Positions 1-6,820 are shown, counted from the first letter of the stretch. The stretch is DNA of 25,015 bases from RGIG1681 sp045650505 (GCA_045650505.1 JAZRRE010000035.1:1-25015); one strand, 5' to 3'. Numbers and translations are program-made. Notes: generated from the letters alone by a model not told the origin.

Positions 1-1
1 T

Positions 2-391
2 GTAATTGGTTTTGCAGGATCAACTGCAGATGCATTCAACCTTTGTGAACATTTTGAAAAAATGCTTGAAAAATATTCAGGAAACTTGGAACGTGCTGCT
101 GTTGAACTTGCACTTCTTTGGCGCAGCGATAAAGCAATTCGTCAACTTGATGCAATGATGATTGCTGCTGACAAAAATCAACTTTTGATTATTTCTGGTA
201 ATGGTGATGTTTTTGAACCAGAAGGTGGTGTTTGCGCAATAGGTTCTGGTGGAAACTATGCACTTTCAGCAGGAAAGGCACTTTATGAAAACACAGAACT
301 TTCTGCTCGTGAAATTGCTGAAAAATCAATGAAGATTGCTGGTGAGATTTGTGTTTATACAAATGACCACATCACAGTTGAGGAGGTGTAA
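2..391 (+). CDS. hslV: HslV (ClpQ) protease subunit, 5'-truncated by window edge
   Basis: C-terminal part of the peptidase subunit of the HslUV (ClpYQ) ATP-dependent protease, a cytoplasmic complex in which HslV forms the proteolytic core and HslU unfolds substrates. The frame is open from base 2, and its first residues read VIGFAGSTADAFNLCEHFEK, the conserved HslV block that follows the N-terminal threonine region (not in the window). The rest (SGNLERAAVELA, then AIGSGGNYALSAG and the closing TNDHITVEEV) follows the family to its normal C-terminus, so only the 5' end is missing. It stops one base before the hslU start, and the hslU ribosome binding site lies inside its last codons, so the two subunits are co-translated. 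The catalytic Thr cannot be checked here. Confidence 0.95.
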   Translation, partial: VIGFAGSTADAFNLCEHFEKMLEKYSGNLERAAVELALLWRSDKAIRQLDAMMIAADKNQLLIISGNGDVFEPEGGVCAIGSGGNYALSAGKALYENTELSAREIAEKSMKIAGEICVYTNDHITVEEV

Positions 392-392
392 T

Positions 393-1715
393 ATGAAAAT
401 GGAATTATCACCAAAACAAATTGTTAGTGAACTTGATAAATATATCATCGGTCAAAATGATGCAAAAAAAGCAGTTGCTATTGCGCTTCGCAACAGATAT
501 AGAAGAAGCAAACTTCCACAAGAAATGCGTGAAGAAATTACACCAAAGAATATCATTATGCAAGGTCCAACCGGTGTTGGTAAAACCGAAATTGCAAGAC
601 GTCTTGCAAAACTTGTGAAAGCACCTTTTGTTAAAGTTGAAGCAACAAAGTTTACTGAAGTTGGTTATGTTGGAAGAGATGTTGAGTCTATCATTAGAGA
701 TTTAGCAGAAGCATCTATTCGAATGGTTAAAAAAGAAAGATTTGATGAAGTTCGTGAAAAAGCAGAAAATGCAACTTATGAAAGACTCGTTCAAGCATTG
801 TTCCAAAGTTATAAAACAAAACACCCAGATATGGGTGATGATGTTGTTCGTGACCATATTATCGAAGATATCAAAGCACATAAACTTGACAATGAAATCA
901 TTGAAGTTGAAGTTCTTGAAGAAAACAACTCAATGCAAATGCTTGGTGGAATGGGAATGGAAATTAACATCAGTGAAATGCTTGGTGGAATGTTCCCAAA
1001 AAAGAAAAAGAAAAAACGTCTTGCTGTTGTTGATGCAAAACATATTTTCTTAAATGAAGAGAGTGAAAAACTTATTGATATGGACAATGTTTCTGCTGAA
1101 GCTATTAGAAGAGCAGAGCAAGATGGCATTGTGTTTATTGATGAAATTGATAAAATTACAGGAAAGACAGGTTCTGGTTCACACGGTCCAGATGTTTCAA
1201 GAGAAGGTGTGCAAAGAGATTTGCTTCCAATCGTTGAAGGTTCAACTGTTTCAACAAAATATGGTCCAATTAGAACAGACTTTATTTTGTTTATTGCAGC
1301 AGGTGCGTTCCATTTGTCAAAAATTGAAGACCTTATTCCTGAACTTCAAGGTCGTTTCCCAACAACTGTTGCACTTTCAAATATCACTTATGAAGACTTT
1401 GTGAAGATTTTATCTGACACAGAAAACTCACTCATTCTTCAATATACAAGCCTTCTTGGTGTTGATAATATTAAACTTGATTTTACTAAAGATGGCATTG
1501 AAGAAATTGCAAGGATTGCAGTTCTTGCAAATGAAACAAATGAAAATATTGGTGCAAGAAGACTTCATTCAATTATGGAAAGTTTGCTTGAAGATATTTC
1601 ATTTAATGCGACAGGTGACCACCCTGTAATTGTGATTACTATTGATAAAAAATATGTTGATGAACATTTATCAAATATCTGCAAGAAGTTTGACTTAAGT
1701 AAATATATTTTGTAA
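393..1715 (+). CDS. hslU: HslU (ClpY) ATPase subunit of HslUV protease
   Basis: AAA+ unfoldase that recognises, unfolds and threads substrates into HslV. I use the ATG at 393 because GGAGGTG ends five bases upstream and MKMELSPKQIVSELDKYIIG is the normal family N-terminus; an upstream in-frame ATG at 336 lies inside hslV without an RBS. 440 residues, about the usual length. Visible motifs: Walker A GPTGVGKT (58-65), the pore loop GYVG (91-94), Walker B VFIDEID (247-253), and the C-terminal SKYIL tail that docks into HslV. The intermediate (I) domain between about 110 and 240 contains a Met/Gly-rich stretch and a lysine run (FPKKKKKKR). Adjacent to hslV; trxA follows 33 bases later with its own RBS. 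No terminator lies between hslU and trxA. Confidence 0.97.
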   Translation: MKMELSPKQIVSELDKYIIGQNDAKKAVAIALRNRYRRSKLPQEMREEITPKNIIMQGPTGVGKTEIARRLAKLVKAPFVKVEATKFTEVGYVGRDVESIIRDLAEASIRMVKKERFDEVREKAENATYERLVQALFQSYKTKHPDMGDDVVRDHIIEDIKAHKLDNEIIEVEVLEENNSMQMLGGMGMEINISEMLGGMFPKKKKKKRLAVVDAKHIFLNEESEKLIDMDNVSAEAIRRAEQDGIVFIDEIDKITGKTGSGSHGPDVSREGVQRDLLPIVEGSTVSTKYGPIRTDFILFIAAGAFHLSKIEDLIPELQGRFPTTVALSNITYEDFVKILSDTENSLILQYTSLLGVDNIKLDFTKDGIEEIARIAVLANETNENIGARRLHSIMESLLEDISFNATGDHPVIVITIDKKYVDEHLSNICKKFDLSKYIL

Positions 1716-1748
1716 AATATGAACATAATAGACAAGGAGGGAACGATT

Positions 1749-2081
1749 ATGCTTAATGCTGGAATTATGACTAATGAAGAATTTGATGAAATCATTAGTG
1801 AAAAAGATGTATGTGTTATCGACTTTTCTGCCTCTTGGTGTGGACCATGTAGAATGATGGCTCCAATTTTAGAAGATATTGCTGATAAATATAAAGGTAA
1901 ATATTATTTTTATCAAATAGATGTTGATAGTGCAGAAGAGATTGCTCAAAAGTTTGAAGTGACTGCAGTTCCAACAATTGTTGTGGTTTCAAAAGGTCAA
2001 GAAATTGGCAGAACTTCGGGTTATCAAGAATTTGATGAATTTGAAAAGTTTTTATTAGACACAATCAAAAAGGCTGATTAA
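1749..2081 (+). CDS. trxA: Thioredoxin
   Basis: Small cytoplasmic dithiol-disulfide oxidoreductase. The active site WCGPC is at residues 30-34, and the cis-proline loop AVPTIV (Pro75) that faces it is present. At 110 residues it is a standard single-domain thioredoxin. The ATG at 1749 is preferred over the ATG at 1719 because AAGGAGG (1734-1740) sits eight bases before it. It is probably the last gene of the hslV-hslU-trxA transcript: the terminator hairpin begins within its final codons. The reductant is unknown from this window (no thioredoxin reductase nearby). The next unit contains Cys-poor Fe-S assembly homologues, but a separate promoter and this terminator argue against a shared operon. 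Confidence 0.95.
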   Translation: MLNAGIMTNEEFDEIISEKDVCVIDFSASWCGPCRMMAPILEDIADKYKGKYYFYQIDVDSAEEIAQKFEVTAVPTIVVVSKGQEIGRTSGYQEFDEFEKFLLDTIKKAD

Positions 2082-2100
2082 TTTCAGCCTTTTATTTTTT
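2068..2100 (+). terminator. Rho-independent terminator after trxA
   Basis: Inverted repeat AAAAGGCTGA / TCAGCCTTT(T) around a six-base loop (TTAATT), followed by TTATTTTTT. The left arm overlaps the end and stop codon of trxA. Confidence 0.85.
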
Positions 2101-2192
2101 GCAAAAAACGCAGTAATTTTATAAAAATAGCACTTTTTATGGTTAAAATATAAAGAAATTTTAAAATTTTGCGAAAAATATCAAAAAGTGTA

Positions 2193-2221
2193 TTGATTTT
2201 ATGTTATAAAAATGTTACTAT
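2193..2221 (+). promoter_or_regulatory. Candidate sigma-A promoter for the desulfurase/scaffold unit
   Basis: TTGATT, 17-base spacer, then TACTAT (4 of 6 to consensus). A second reading, TG-T-TATAAA at 2202-2210 (extended -10 without a good -35), is also possible. The preceding terminator implies a promoter somewhere in 2101-2230; the exact one is uncertain. Confidence 0.4.
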
Positions 2222-2247
2222 TGTATTATCAAATTAGGGAGAATTAT

Positions 2248-3432
2248 ATGGAAAGAAAAATGTTTTATTTAGACCATGCGTCAACAACTCCACTCTCGCC
2301 AGAAGTTTATAAAAAAATGCTTGAGTGCTATGCAAAATGTCAAGGTAACAATACAAGCATTTATGCAATCGGTAGACAAGCAAATTATGAACTTGAAATG
2401 GCAAGAGCAAAAGTTGCAAAAGCTATTGGTGCAGAGCCAAATGAAATCTATTTCACATCTGGTGGAACAGAGGCAAACAACTGGGCAATTAAAGGAATTG
2501 CAAGAGCAAACAAAGCTAGAGGTAATCACATCATTACATCACAAATTGAACACCCATCAGTTTTAGAATCTTGCAAAGAACTTGAAAAAGAAGGTTTCAA
2601 GGTTACTTATATTCCTGTTGATGGAAATGGTGTTGTTGATTATGCTTCAATCATTAAAGCAATCGGTCCTAACACAATTTTAATTTCAATTATGACAGCA
2701 AACCATGAAGTTGGTTCACTTCAGCCAATTCGTGCCATTGCAGAACTTGCAAAACAAAATGAAGTTTATTTCCACACAGATGCAATTTCTGCTATTGGAA
2801 ATGTTAACCTTTCAGTTAAAGAACTTGGTGTTGATGCTCTTTCAATTTCAGCACATAAAATCAATGGTCCAAAAGGGGTTGGTGCACTTTATATTAAAGC
2901 TGGAACAAATATTGATAAATTTATGTCTGGTGGCAGACAAGAAAACAATTTAAGAGCAGGAACCGCAAACGTTCCTGTTTGTGCAGGTTTTGGTGTTGCT
3001 ATTGAAAATGCAACAACAGACCTTGAAGATAAGGTTCGTGAAGTTAGAGTTCTTCGTAAATATTTCCAAAAGAAAATTTCAGAAGAAATTCATAACATTG
3101 CACTCAATGGTCACCCAACACAACGCTTAGCTGGCAACTGTTCAATCACATTTGAAGGTGCTGAAGCTGAAGCAGTTGTTATGCTTCTTGATAAAGAGGG
3201 GATTTGTGCGGCAATGGGTTCAACATCTGATTATCAAACAAACACACCATCACACATTCTTCAAGCAATGGGCAAAGATTCTGAAACAATCAGGTCAACT
3301 GTTAGATTTACACTTGGTTCTGAAATTTCAAGAGAAGAAATTGATGATATTGTTGAAACAATTAGAAAAGTCGTGAAAAAAGTTAGAAGTATTTCTGCTA
3401 TAAGAATTTATAAGAATAAGGTGGAATTATAG
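2248..3432 (+). CDS. NifS/IscS-family PLP protein with Ser at the catalytic Cys position
   Basis: Fold-type I PLP enzyme of the group I cysteine desulfurase family, which normally releases sulfur from cysteine as a persulfide for Fe-S clusters and tRNA thiolation. 394 residues; the ATG at 2248 follows GGGAG by five bases. Family features seen: YLDHASTTP at the N-terminus, the PLP-contact His102 in IEHPSVL, Asp178 in FHTDA, the Schiff-base Lys204 in SISAHKINGPKG, and LRAGTANVP. The catalytic loop reads GICAAMGSTSDYQTNTPSH: aligned to the canonical GSACTS, the active Cys (IscS Cys328) is Ser327. Thr replaces the preceding Ala, Asp follows, and the PLP-contacting Gln (IscS Gln183) is Ser181. Cys320, seven residues upstream, is the only Cys in this loop. 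The gene is one base from the scaffold homologue. Inference: not a standard desulfurase; it may be a PLP enzyme with another reaction or a non-catalytic partner. Confidence 0.85.
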   Translation: MERKMFYLDHASTTPLSPEVYKKMLECYAKCQGNNTSIYAIGRQANYELEMARAKVAKAIGAEPNEIYFTSGGTEANNWAIKGIARANKARGNHIITSQIEHPSVLESCKELEKEGFKVTYIPVDGNGVVDYASIIKAIGPNTILISIMTANHEVGSLQPIRAIAELAKQNEVYFHTDAISAIGNVNLSVKELGVDALSISAHKINGPKGVGALYIKAGTNIDKFMSGGRQENNLRAGTANVPVCAGFGVAIENATTDLEDKVREVRVLRKYFQKKISEEIHNIALNGHPTQRLAGNCSITFEGAEAEAVVMLLDKEGICAAMGSTSDYQTNTPSHILQAMGKDSETIRSTVRFTLGSEISREEIDDIVETIRKVVKKVRSISAIRIYKNKVEL

Positions 3433-3433
3433 T

Positions 3434-3814
3434 ATGTATTCAAACAAAATTATGGAAGAATTTTATAATCCACAAAATTATGGCGTTATTAAAGGTGCTA
3501 GTGGTGTTGGAAAAGTAACTTCAGATGTTGGAAGTGAAATTATTAAAATATTTATCAAAGTTGAAAAAGACAAAATTGTTGATGCACAGTTTCAAACATT
3601 TGGTGGTGTTGTTGCAATTGCTTGCTCAAGCATCGCAACCACACTTATGATTGGAAAATCTTTAAAAGAAATTAGAACCATAACAGCAAACACAATTTTA
3701 GAAATTGTTGGTGAAGTTCCTGAAAACAAAATGTATATTGTTCAAGCTGTTGTTAGTGCGATTTATGGTTCTGTTGATAGTTACTTCAACAAATCAGCTA
3801 AAAACGATGACTAA
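3434..3814 (+). CDS. IscU/NifU N-domain homologue lacking all cluster-ligand cysteines
   Basis: 126 residues with the backbone of an IscU-type Fe-S scaffold: NPQNYG at the start, IKVEKDKIVDAQFQTFG, then AIACSSIATTLMIGKSLKEI, and the C-terminal helix SAIYGSVDSYF. In IscU, clusters are held by three Cys plus nearby Asp and His. Here the first site (CGD) reads G33-S-E35, the second (TFGCG) reads TFGGV (Gly58), and the third (KxHCS) reads K99-M-Y101-I102-V. So all three Cys and the His are gone and Asp has become Glu. The only Cys is Cys64, where IscU has Ser. It is coupled to the desulfurase homologue upstream (stop and ATG one base apart; RBS AAGGTGG inside that gene) and followed by a terminator, so the two form a closed unit. 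No iscR, mnmA, hscA or fdx is adjacent. It cannot act as a normal scaffold; function unknown. Confidence 0.85.
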   Translation: MYSNKIMEEFYNPQNYGVIKGASGVGKVTSDVGSEIIKIFIKVEKDKIVDAQFQTFGGVVAIACSSIATTLMIGKSLKEIRTITANTILEIVGEVPENKMYIVQAVVSAIYGSVDSYFNKSAKNDD

Positions 3815-3821
3815 TAAAAAC

Positions 3822-3852
3822 AAAAAGGCAGGTGAAACCTGTCTTTTTTTTA
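3822..3852 (+). terminator. Rho-independent terminator after the scaffold homologue
   Basis: AAAAAGGCAGGT / ACCTGTCTTTTT stem (one G-T pair) with a GAA loop and a run of T, just after the stop codon at 3814. Confidence 0.85.
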
Positions 3853-3859
3853 TTTCCTA

Positions 3860-3888
3860 TTGAAATGTAGATATAATTATGTTATAAT
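3860..3888 (+). promoter_or_regulatory. Sigma-A promoter for the transglutaminase-like gene
   Basis: TTGAAA, 17-base spacer, TATAAT, with TGT directly before the -10 (extended -10). Predicted start is near 3895, immediately before the RBS GGGAGTG, so the 5' leader is very short. Confidence 0.8.
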
Positions 3889-3910
3889 AACTTATAGGGA
3901 GTGAAAAAAT

Positions 3911-4864
3911 ATGCATTTTGAAGATTTAAACTTTTTAAATTTGCCAGCAGTTAAATTCAAAAGACCAACAGCAAAAACTTTGGATTCTTTTTATGCTGAC
4001 ATCTTTCAAAAGTTTAGCATTGATGAAGATAATGGAAAAAAGTGGCAAGATGAAGCTTATGATGCACTTATAAAAAATGATAAAGAGAGAATTGCTATGC
4101 TTGAAAAGCAGGGTGGAAAAATTATCTTTATTGATGACGCTATTGATGTTTTGATTGATAATTATATGCTTGAAGGTGGAATAAGTGAAGAAAGTGCAAA
4201 TTCACATAAAAGCACAATTTTAAAAAGTGGATACATAAAAGATATTGAATTTAAGCATAATCCAGAACAAATTGTTTTTACAACTAAATTTGGAACATTC
4301 AAGGCTTCGAAATTATCAGAAGTTTTTCCAATTTTTAAACAGTTTCCGGGAATTGAAACAAGAGATAGACACAGCAAGTGTCACGCGGCTTCAATAGATG
4401 TTTCATCGGTTTTAATGGATAAACATAAAGTTGCAACCGGTTATGTTTATATGTTTGGTGAAGGTGCAAAATATTTGCACACATGGATTGAAGTAAAATT
4501 TGATGGAAGAGATTTTGTTATTGATACAACCAGAAATTTGTTTACACCGAAAAAGTTTTATTATTATATAAGAAATATTGAAGGTCCGGTTTATAAAATT
4601 TCACCAAAAACAATAGAAAAAGAAGGGCATATACTTGAATATTTAACTCATCATAACGATTGGCTTTCAAAACTTTATCTTTCAAACCGTCATCAGGCAC
4701 TTCAAGTTTATAAAATTTTGAAGGCTGAAGAAGAAAGAGAGAAGATGAAAGACCCATTATATCAAGCAGCAAAACATTTTAGAGAGTCTATGATTGCTGC
4801 AGATAAAAAACAAGAGAAAGCAAAAAGAAAATATAAAAAGTCACAAGAAAGTGAAATGCAATAA
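3911..4864 (+). CDS. Transglutaminase-like (papain-fold) protein of unknown function
   Basis: 317 residues, start set by GGGAGTG seven bases upstream. The central part has the spacing of a transglutaminase-like Cys-His-Asp triad: Cys157 in RHSKCHAAS, His190 in YLHTWIEV and Asp205 in FVIDTTRN. In the family this core serves peptidases, amidases or transglutaminases. No signal peptide or membrane segment is visible, so it is probably cytoplasmic. About 150 N-terminal residues show no motif I recognise, and the last 50 residues are a highly charged Lys/Glu/Gln helix-like tail (AEEEREKMKD onward). It stands alone between its own promoter and a bidirectional terminator shared with tdk. The substrate is unknown. 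The family call rests on the triad pattern only, without a database search. Confidence 0.65.
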   Translation: MHFEDLNFLNLPAVKFKRPTAKTLDSFYADIFQKFSIDEDNGKKWQDEAYDALIKNDKERIAMLEKQGGKIIFIDDAIDVLIDNYMLEGGISEESANSHKSTILKSGYIKDIEFKHNPEQIVFTTKFGTFKASKLSEVFPIFKQFPGIETRDRHSKCHAASIDVSSVLMDKHKVATGYVYMFGEGAKYLHTWIEVKFDGRDFVIDTTRNLFTPKKFYYYIRNIEGPVYKISPKTIEKEGHILEYLTHHNDWLSKLYLSNRHQALQVYKILKAEEEREKMKDPLYQAAKHFRESMIAADKKQEKAKRKYKKSQESEMQ

Positions 4865-4895
4865 AAAACACGCCTTATGAGTTTGGCGTGTTTTT
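4864..4895. terminator. Bidirectional terminator between convergent genes
   Basis: AAAAACACGCC / GGCGTGTTTTT with a ten-base loop. A tract on the left and T tract on the right serve both the + strand gene ending at 4864 and tdk, whose stop codon lies in the loop. Confidence 0.9.
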
Positions 4896-5480
4896 CTTTT
4901 GTTCGTTTTTTTGTTTGATAAAGCAGTCATAACAAAGTGCTTTATATCTCTCGTTTCCACCAATTTCAATAATTGAACCACGAGTGACAATTCTTCCATT
5001 TGAAAGTCTGGCATTGATGGTTGCTTTTCTTCCACAAGCACAAATTGATTTAAGTTCTGTTATTGAATCTGCAATTTCAATTAAACGCTTGCTACCTTCG
5101 AAAAGTTTTGTTCTAAAGTCGGTTTTTAAGCCATAGCAAAGAACGGGAACATAAGCAGTTAATTCTTTGAGTTGGTTTATGTGTGATTCGGTGCAAAATT
5201 GACATTCATCTAAAATGATAACACCGACAGGTTTTTCCTTATTATGTTTTTTAAATAATGTTTTAAGATTTGTTTTTGATGAAAAGCCGATAGCTTCTGC
5301 TTCAAGACCAATTCTGCTTTTAACAAACTTTTTTCCATCGTGGTCATCACGAGTGTCTTTATCTGGTTTTAATAAAAGCACATTATAACCTTGTTGTTCA
5401 TAATTAAATTTTGCCATAAGAGCTTGAGCTGATTTTGAGCAGCCCATAGCACCATATTTAAAATAAAGTTTAAATGACAT
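4875..5480 (-). CDS. tdk: Thymidine kinase
   Basis: Type II thymidine kinase: ATP-dependent phosphorylation of thymidine in nucleotide salvage. 201 residues. Visible: the N-terminal LYFKYGAMGCSKS P-loop (residues 5-17), DECQF (91-95, with the catalytic Glu92), the structural zinc ligands Cys147/Cys149 (CACG) and Cys183/Cys186 (CYDC), and the lasso IGGNERYKALCYDC that covers thymidine. The P-loop has Ser16 where the canonical motif (GxxxxGKS) has Gly before Lys; Lys17... is retained as the SKS triplet. The RBS AGGTGG (minus strand, 5490-5495) fixes the ATG at 5480. It is the only minus-strand gene here, with its own promoter at 5516-5544. The C-terminus is rich in Lys, Asn and Gln. Confidence 0.93.
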   Translation of the reverse strand: MSFKLYFKYGAMGCSKSAQALMAKFNYEQQGYNVLLLKPDKDTRDDHDGKKFVKSRIGLEAEAIGFSSKTNLKTLFKKHNKEKPVGVIILDECQFCTESHINQLKELTAYVPVLCYGLKTDFRTKLFEGSKRLIEIADSITELKSICACGRKATINARLSNGRIVTRGSIIEIGGNERYKALCYDCFIKQKNEQKKNTPNS

Positions 5481-5515
5481 AAGCGTGTTCCACCTAAAAA
5501 TTTATTTCTAAATTT

Positions 5516-5544
5516 ATTTTAAAACTTAAATTTTATGAAATCAA
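5516..5544 (-). promoter_or_regulatory. Candidate tdk promoter
   Basis: Read on the minus strand: TTGATT (5544-5539), 17-base spacer, TAAAAT (5521-5516). Predicted start is near 5509, about 30 bases before the tdk ATG. Confidence 0.6.
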
Positions 5545-5627
5545 TAATAAAACTTAAAATTTTTGATTTTTATAACAAATGTATAAACTTGTCGAAATTG
5601 CACACAATAATTGCAGGAGGTATTTCT

Positions 5628-5927
5628 ATGGAAAATTATTGCAGAGGTGCTATGCTTGGACTTGTTTCAGGTATGGTTATTGGTGGAATTATTGTGGCAA
5701 AACACAAGAATTTTGCAGCGAAAATTAGAAAAGGACTTGGTATTGCAGAAGAAAAAATGCAAGAAGCCAAAGAATTTATTGAAGAAAAAATTGAAGAAAC
5801 AAAAGTGGAACTTGAAAGCAAGGGAGTATGTGATGATTGCTCTAGTGATTGCTTTAGTGAAAAATCAAATTTCGATAAATTAAAAGATTCTTCAAATAAA
5901 GATTTTGGTAAAAAATCTAAAAACTAG
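5628..5927 (+). CDS. YtxH-like small membrane-anchored protein
   Basis: 99 residues; the ATG at 5628 follows AGGAGG by seven bases, and an upstream in-frame ATG at 5535 has no RBS. One hydrophobic Gly-rich segment (about 8-25, GAMLGLVSGMVIGGIIVAK) is followed by a basic patch and a long charged, probably coiled-coil stretch (about 38-65, EEKMQEAKEFIEEKIEE). This is the layout of YtxH/gas-vesicle-protein-like Firmicute proteins. The C-terminal part has an unusual Cys cluster, C68-x2-C71-x3-C75, and a Ser/Lys-rich tail. It probably sits in the membrane with the helix in the cytoplasm. No clear promoter: TATAAA at 5581 lacks a good -35. Molecular role unknown. Confidence 0.7.
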   Translation: MENYCRGAMLGLVSGMVIGGIIVAKHKNFAAKIRKGLGIAEEKMQEAKEFIEEKIEETKVELESKGVCDDCSSDCFSEKSNFDKLKDSSNKDFGKKSKN

Positions 5928-5937
5928 GCAAAAAAAT

Positions 5938-5966
5938 TAGACAACTAATTTAAATTATGTTATTAT
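5938..5966 (+). promoter_or_regulatory. Promoter for ruvX-DUF1292, with inverted repeat over the -35
   Basis: TAGACA, 17-base spacer, TATTAT preceded by TGT. A perfect 7-base inverted repeat, AAATTAG-ACAA-CTAATTT (5934-5951), spans the -35 and could be an operator or chance in AT-rich DNA. Confidence 0.6.
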
Positions 5967-5999
5967 TCATTTGTAGATAGTTAATAAGGGGTGCTAGAA

Positions 6000-6422
6000 G
6001 TGAAAATTATCGCACTAGATATTGGAACAGTTAGAATTGGTGTTGCAACTTCTGACATTATGGAGATAATTGCATCTGCATATGAGTCATATAGAAGAAA
6101 AAATACTGATGAAGATGTTAAACATATCGCACAACTTGTTAGCAGTCTAAATGCTGGGCTTGTCGTGATTGGTTTGCCATTAAAAATGGACGGAACTGAA
6201 GGGCAGAGCGTTGAAATGGCAAAAAATTTTGGCGAAGAACTTGCTAAAGTTGTTTCCGTTCCTATTTGCTATCAAGACGAACGACTCTCAACCGTAACAG
6301 CTCAAAAAATTCTCATCGAGTCTGGAATGAGACGCGAAAAGAGAAAAGATAAAGTTGATAGTCTAGCAGCAACAATTATTTTGCAAACATACCTTGACAA
6401 AAAATCAAATTTAAAAGTATGA
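6000..6422 (+). CDS. ruvX: RuvX/YqgF-family RNase H-fold nuclease
   Basis: RNase H-fold protein of the YqgF/RuvX family, linked in other bacteria to Holliday-junction resolution and 16S pre-rRNA 5' end processing. 140 residues. Motifs: IIALDIGTVRIGVATSD at the N-terminus (first catalytic Asp), VIGLPLKMDGTEGQSVEMA, YQDERLSTVTAQKIL, and the closing DKVDSLAATIILQTYLD with the last acidic residue. The start is probably the GTG at 6000, eight bases after AAGGGG; a GTG at 5991 overlaps that RBS and would add three residues. The DUF1292 gene follows 39 bases later. The ruvX-DUF1292 pairing matches yrrK-yrzB of Bacillus. Confidence 0.92.
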   Translation: MKIIALDIGTVRIGVATSDIMEIIASAYESYRRKNTDEDVKHIAQLVSSLNAGLVVIGLPLKMDGTEGQSVEMAKNFGEELAKVVSVPICYQDERLSTVTAQKILIESGMRREKRKDKVDSLAATIILQTYLDKKSNLKV

Positions 6423-6461
6423 TTTGCGTTAAAAAATTAAGAGTTAGGAGAGAGTAAAATT

Positions 6462-6809
6462 ATGGCAGATGAAGAAAAATTACAAGACGAAAACCTTCCA
6501 GAATCAATGGAACACATGGAAAACGATGATGATGATATCGTTACATTGCTTTCAGCTGAAGGTGAAGAAATTGATTTCGTTGAAATCGCAGGTATCGCAT
6601 ACAAAGGTTCATTCTATGCAATTTTGCAACCAGTTGAACTTTTAGACGGTATGGATGACGATGAAGCATTAGTATTCAAAGTAACAAGAGGCAAAGATGG
6701 CGAAGATAAGTTCGAAATCGAACTTGATGACAGCATCATCGATGCAGTTTTTGCTGAATACAACAAACTTCTTGATGAAGCAATCGCTGGCGAAAACGCA
6801 GGTGAATAA
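6462..6809 (+). CDS. DUF1292 family protein (YrzB-like)
   Basis: 115 residues, very acidic (the N-terminus includes MENDDDDIVTLLSAEGEEID). It has the DUF1292 arrangement: DIVTLL...GEEIDFVEIAGIAYKGSFYAILQPVE, then an acidic turn DDDEALVFKVTRGKDGEDKFEIELDD. The family is small, cytoplasmic and of unknown function; co-occurrence with ruvX is common in Firmicutes. RBS AGGAGAG (6446-6452) and ATG at 6462. A terminator follows directly. Confidence 0.88.
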   Translation: MADEEKLQDENLPESMEHMENDDDDIVTLLSAEGEEIDFVEIAGIAYKGSFYAILQPVELLDGMDDDEALVFKVTRGKDGEDKFEIELDDSIIDAVFAEYNKLLDEAIAGENAGE

Positions 6810-6820
6810 TAACAAAATTT

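Noticed and set aside
809..1129. Minus-strand open frame opposite hslU
   Set aside because: It is a shadow of hslU: its Phe run is the complement of the lysine codons. No RBS or family resemblance.
2101..2192. Small gene or RNA between trxA and the desulfurase homologue
   Set aside because: AT-rich with no convincing start, RBS or stable fold beyond the trxA terminator.
3226..3228. Cys-to-Ser in the desulfurase as a sequencing error
   Set aside because: One base (TCT versus TGT) would restore Cys, so it was considered. However, the flanking loop residues (Thr before, Asp-Tyr after) and the PLP-contact Gln also differ from the canonical motif, and the partner scaffold has lost all its ligands independently.
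5535..5627. Extended N-terminus for the YtxH-like protein
   Set aside because: No RBS at the upstream ATG, while AGGAGG precedes the ATG at 5628; the extension overlaps the divergent tdk promoter.
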